Shown piece after piece: positions 61,906 through 64,000 of a stretch of DNA of 64,000 nt. The stretch's first letter is position 1. Each line of letters begins with the position of its first letter. Made by a program: the position numbers and the translations under genes. The stretch spans positions 17,102,193-17,166,192 of the forward strand of contig NC_091012.1 of assembly GCF_041146395.1 (NCBI RefSeq). Direction: 5' to 3'. The notes under the pieces were generated by a model. That model did not search any database. It was not told the DNA's origin and saw nothing but the letters and a program-made list of their open reading frames with translations. The stretch is from Eulemur rufifrons. Taxonomy: Eukaryota; Chordata; Mammalia; Primates; Lemuridae.

Positions 61906-62180
61906 AAAATTAGAACAAAGAGAGCCTTAGTCTGAGCAAATGAATGCAAATCATCCAGACATATGGGTTTTCTCTCTTAGTGCAGTTTGAAATTGGTAAA
62001 TAGAAGGAGGGTTTATGGGGAAGTATTATGATCTACTTACAGTGTATTCTTATTTATGATAGTTTGGGTGTGATTACTTTTTAAAGAAAGTAATTTATTT
62101 CAATATCCCTATTATTTATCCAATTAATATTTTCTGCAAATTATTTATCCAAGTAATCTTTAAACAAGCATCACGTATTT
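61906..62180. other. No feature recognised
   Basis: AT-rich spacer between the L1 and an ancient repeat. Confidence 0.4.
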
Positions 62181-62450
62181 TCTAAGGCATTGAGGATTCA
62201 GTAGTGAAGAAATTTCTCAAAGCTATCATGGAACTTGCATTGGAGTGGGATAAGCAGACATTAAATGAACAAATAAATTTACATTAATTTCAGATTATAA
62301 TGCACATGATGAAAGAAATAAAACAGGTAGTGTGAGAGAGACTGTCATGATAGAAGGTGGCAGATAACATTAAATAGGGTGTCCAGAGAAAGCCTTTCTC
62401 AAGTGTGTATTTGAGCAGAGACTTGGATGACAAGAAGGAGCTCAATATAC
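62181..62450. repeat. Ancient L2-like LINE remnant
   Basis: GGCATTGAGGATTCAGTAGTGAAG, ATGGAACTTGCATTGGAGTGGG, TTAAATAGGGTGTCCAGAGAAAGCC and TTTGAGCAGAGACTTGGATGACAAGAAGGAG follow a very common ancient mammalian repeat in order (I believe LINE-2). Confidence 0.5.
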
Positions 62451-62605
62451 AGAGTTCTAGGACTTAGCCTTGCCCTTTAACTTTCCTCAGTCTTTTCCAC
62501 CTTTCAGGGATAGCAAGTTATAGTTAATTGTGTTAAAAAAAAAAAAAGGAAAAAAAAAACCTAGGAAAATTTTTTATAGTCTTAAGAATATTGTCCTGAT
62601 CAGTT

Positions 62606-63290
62606 TTGAATAAAAATGAGGGAGAAGAGATTGTGATAACAACCACCAGCTACGATATCCACCAGACAGAAACAAGAAGTATTGTTAAAATCCTGCATGA
62701 TCACAAAATTCTCATTCTCAATGATAGCCTTTCCTACACTCACCTTGCTGAAAGGTACCACATCCCTGAAACAGGTCAGAGCTACACATTAGCAGCTGAT
62801 GTTGGGATACTGACTAGGAACATCAAAATAGTTGGTGAAGATTACCCAGGTTGGTCCGAGGACTCTTTTGGTGCACGCATCCTGGTTGGCTCTTTCACTG
62901 AAAATATGATAACATTTAAAGGAAGTGCAAGAATAAGTAATGTGGAGTTTTATCACAGTGGTCAAGAAGGCTTCAGGGATAGCACAGATCCAAGATACGC
63001 TGTAACGTTTATTAACCTAGGGCAGATTCAAGAACATGGAGCATCTTATATTCGAGGCTGTGCCTTTCACTATAGCTTCTCCCCAGCAATTGGTGTGTTT
63101 GGGACAAATGGATTGGACATAGATGACAACATCATTTACTTTACAGTGGGGGAAGGCATGAGAATATGGGGGGATGCAAACCGGGTCTGAGGAAATTCGG
63201 TTGCACTTTCAGTTGGCCAGGAACCTATCAGAACAGAAAAGATTTAAGTTCAACTCTCTGGCATGCAGCAATTGAGGTTGTGAGAACAAA
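62606..63290 (+). pseudogene. PKHD1L1: PKHD1L1 (fibrocystin-L) pseudogene fragment
   Basis: The plus strand encodes about 190 open codons recognisable as fibrocystin-L: EGEEIVITTTSYDIHQTETR, SYTLAADVGILTRNIKIVGE, EDYPGWSEDSFGARILVGSF, FYHSGQEGFRDSTDPRYAVT, GLDIDDNIIYFTVGEGMRIW. This is the second G8 domain and the start of the parallel beta-helix region of a very large membrane protein. TGA follows NRV at 63187, and a one-base loss near 63212 shifts frame; the next codons (WPGTYQNRKDLSSTLWHAAI, 63213-63275) then read well. Similarity ends near 63280. No A-tail is visible, so it may be a copied exon or a truncated retrocopy. A functional exon is unlikely. Confidence 0.75.
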
Positions 63291-63362
63291 TTTATAATTA
63301 TGCAAAATTATAATTTATAATCATACTTTCTGTAGAAATTGCAAATGTCAAAATATTATTGA

Positions 63363-63711
63363 AAGCGGGGTCTTCTCTGGTTCCATGCAAAGTGTAGGAT
63401 TGTTTTTTCTATATGTGTGAAGAGTGATGTTGGTGGTTTGCTGGGGATTGCATTGGGTCTGTGGATCACTTTGGGTAGTGTAGACATTTTAGCAGGGTTG
63501 ATTCTTCCAATCCATGAGCGTGGTATGGTTTTCCACCTATTTGCATGCTCTGTGGTTTCCTTCCTCAGTGTTTCGTAGTTCTTCCTGTGGAGGTCCTTTG
63601 CCTCCTTGGTTGGGTATATTCCTGGGTATTTTGTTTTCTTTGTTGCTATTTTGAAGGGTATTGAGTACTTGATTTGGTTCTCTGTTTGGCTGTTGTTGGC
63701 ATATATGAATG
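63363..63711 (-). mobile_element. Antisense L1 ORF2 fragment, hypermutated A-to-G on the plus strand
   Basis: The minus strand reads L1 ORF2 from [14 protein letters not shown] to FAWNQRRPRF, matching copy A 3811-4150. The frame is open, but against copies A and B there are roughly 25-30 T-to-C changes (A-to-G on the plus strand) and few others. They turn I to T, L to P, V to A, Y to H and C to R at position after position, for example [15 protein letters not shown] to KYPGIYPTKEAKDLH. There is no 3' UTR or A-tail, and no clear duplication at the ends. The ORF stays open because T-to-C cannot create stops. Confidence 0.85.
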
Positions 63712-64000
63712 GTATTTTTTCCTTGGATAGATATTGCTGAAATTTAAGAAAAAAAAGAGCTAAATAAAGGAGTGAATGAACTTTTAAAAAGATATGAGCT
63801 CCAGTAATAATTTTTTTTTCTTTGTGTTGCCATCTAATAGTTCTTTTATTTCCTTTTTTCTCTAACATTATTTATCACTTTCAAGTTCTGGTTCAGGGTC
63901 TCTACTGCTAATCGACTGAGTGCTTTGCACATGTTACTACCTAACTCTGGATTCAGTCTCCACCCTCATATGAAAAATTAGAATGATAGACAAATCTCTA
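63712..64000. other. No feature recognised
   Basis: AT-rich sequence to the window end. No dense A-to-G pattern can be judged here for lack of a reference. Confidence 0.35.

Noticed and set aside
63356..63868. 170-codon open frame on the minus strand as a possible gene
   Set aside because: It is L1 ORF2 that remains open because T-to-C changes cannot create stops; it has no start context or tail and its conserved hydrophobic residues are replaced throughout.

Overview
The window is eukaryotic intergenic DNA from a primate, most likely a strepsirrhine (lemur or galago type). Two dimeric Alu elements (about 10243-10545 and 20864-21143) point to primates. About a dozen L1 copies share a G-rich 3' UTR with a 'GGTGTATACCTACATGATGAG' style module, which I associate with strepsirrhine L1s. 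Both assignments are by recognition, not by search. No intact protein gene, tRNA, rRNA or CRISPR was seen. The DNA is AT-rich and dominated by L1, with few Alus, as in gene-poor heterochromatic or G-band DNA.

Layout. 1-5770: L1 copy A, plus strand, nearly complete, cut by the window start. 5930-9720: decayed older L1 pieces with a young L1 3' end inserted. 10.2-10.5 kb: Alu. 10878-13089, minus strand: three exons of a KRAB zinc-finger gene head (start exon, KRAB-A, KRAB-B) with intact splice sites but no finger exon in the window. 15.3-17.6 kb: L1 pieces, including one with an inverted 5' end. 18002-18922, minus: olfactory receptor pseudogene. 19.7-24.1 kb: ancient L1s, an Alu and a younger L1 end. 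24.1-27.1 kb: nothing recognised. 27950-38985: an older L1 split by full-length L1 copy B (30606-37795, 14-bp target-site duplication). 39988-41348: a minus-strand L1 with an inverted 5' end. 42032-42480: a truncated olfactory receptor pseudogene abutting a minus-strand ERVL-like provirus (LTR about 42485-43095, pol remnants to about 47340). 47517-49150: an internal L1 ORF2 fragment carrying a second nested L1. 51190-52045, minus: vomeronasal type-1 receptor pseudogene. 54.4-61.9 kb: a ladder of L1 insertions of different ages. 62606-63290: a PKHD1L1 (fibrocystin-L) pseudogene fragment. 63363-63711: an antisense L1 ORF2 fragment.

How the parts relate. There is no pathway here; the content is a record of insertions. 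Target-site duplications give the order of several nested events. Three sensory or defence gene relics (two OR, one V1R) and one KRAB head are broken or lack partners.

The most unusual signal is a pair of L1 ORF2 segments, 60648-60825 (sense) and 63363-63711 (antisense). Both carry dense A-to-G changes on the plus genomic strand and almost no other changes, mostly after A or T, the context expected of ADAR-type adenosine deamination. The two segments are inverted copies of the same L1 region about 2.6 kb apart, so a plus-strand transcript could fold them together. How such a pattern became fixed in DNA is not explained by any annotated feature.
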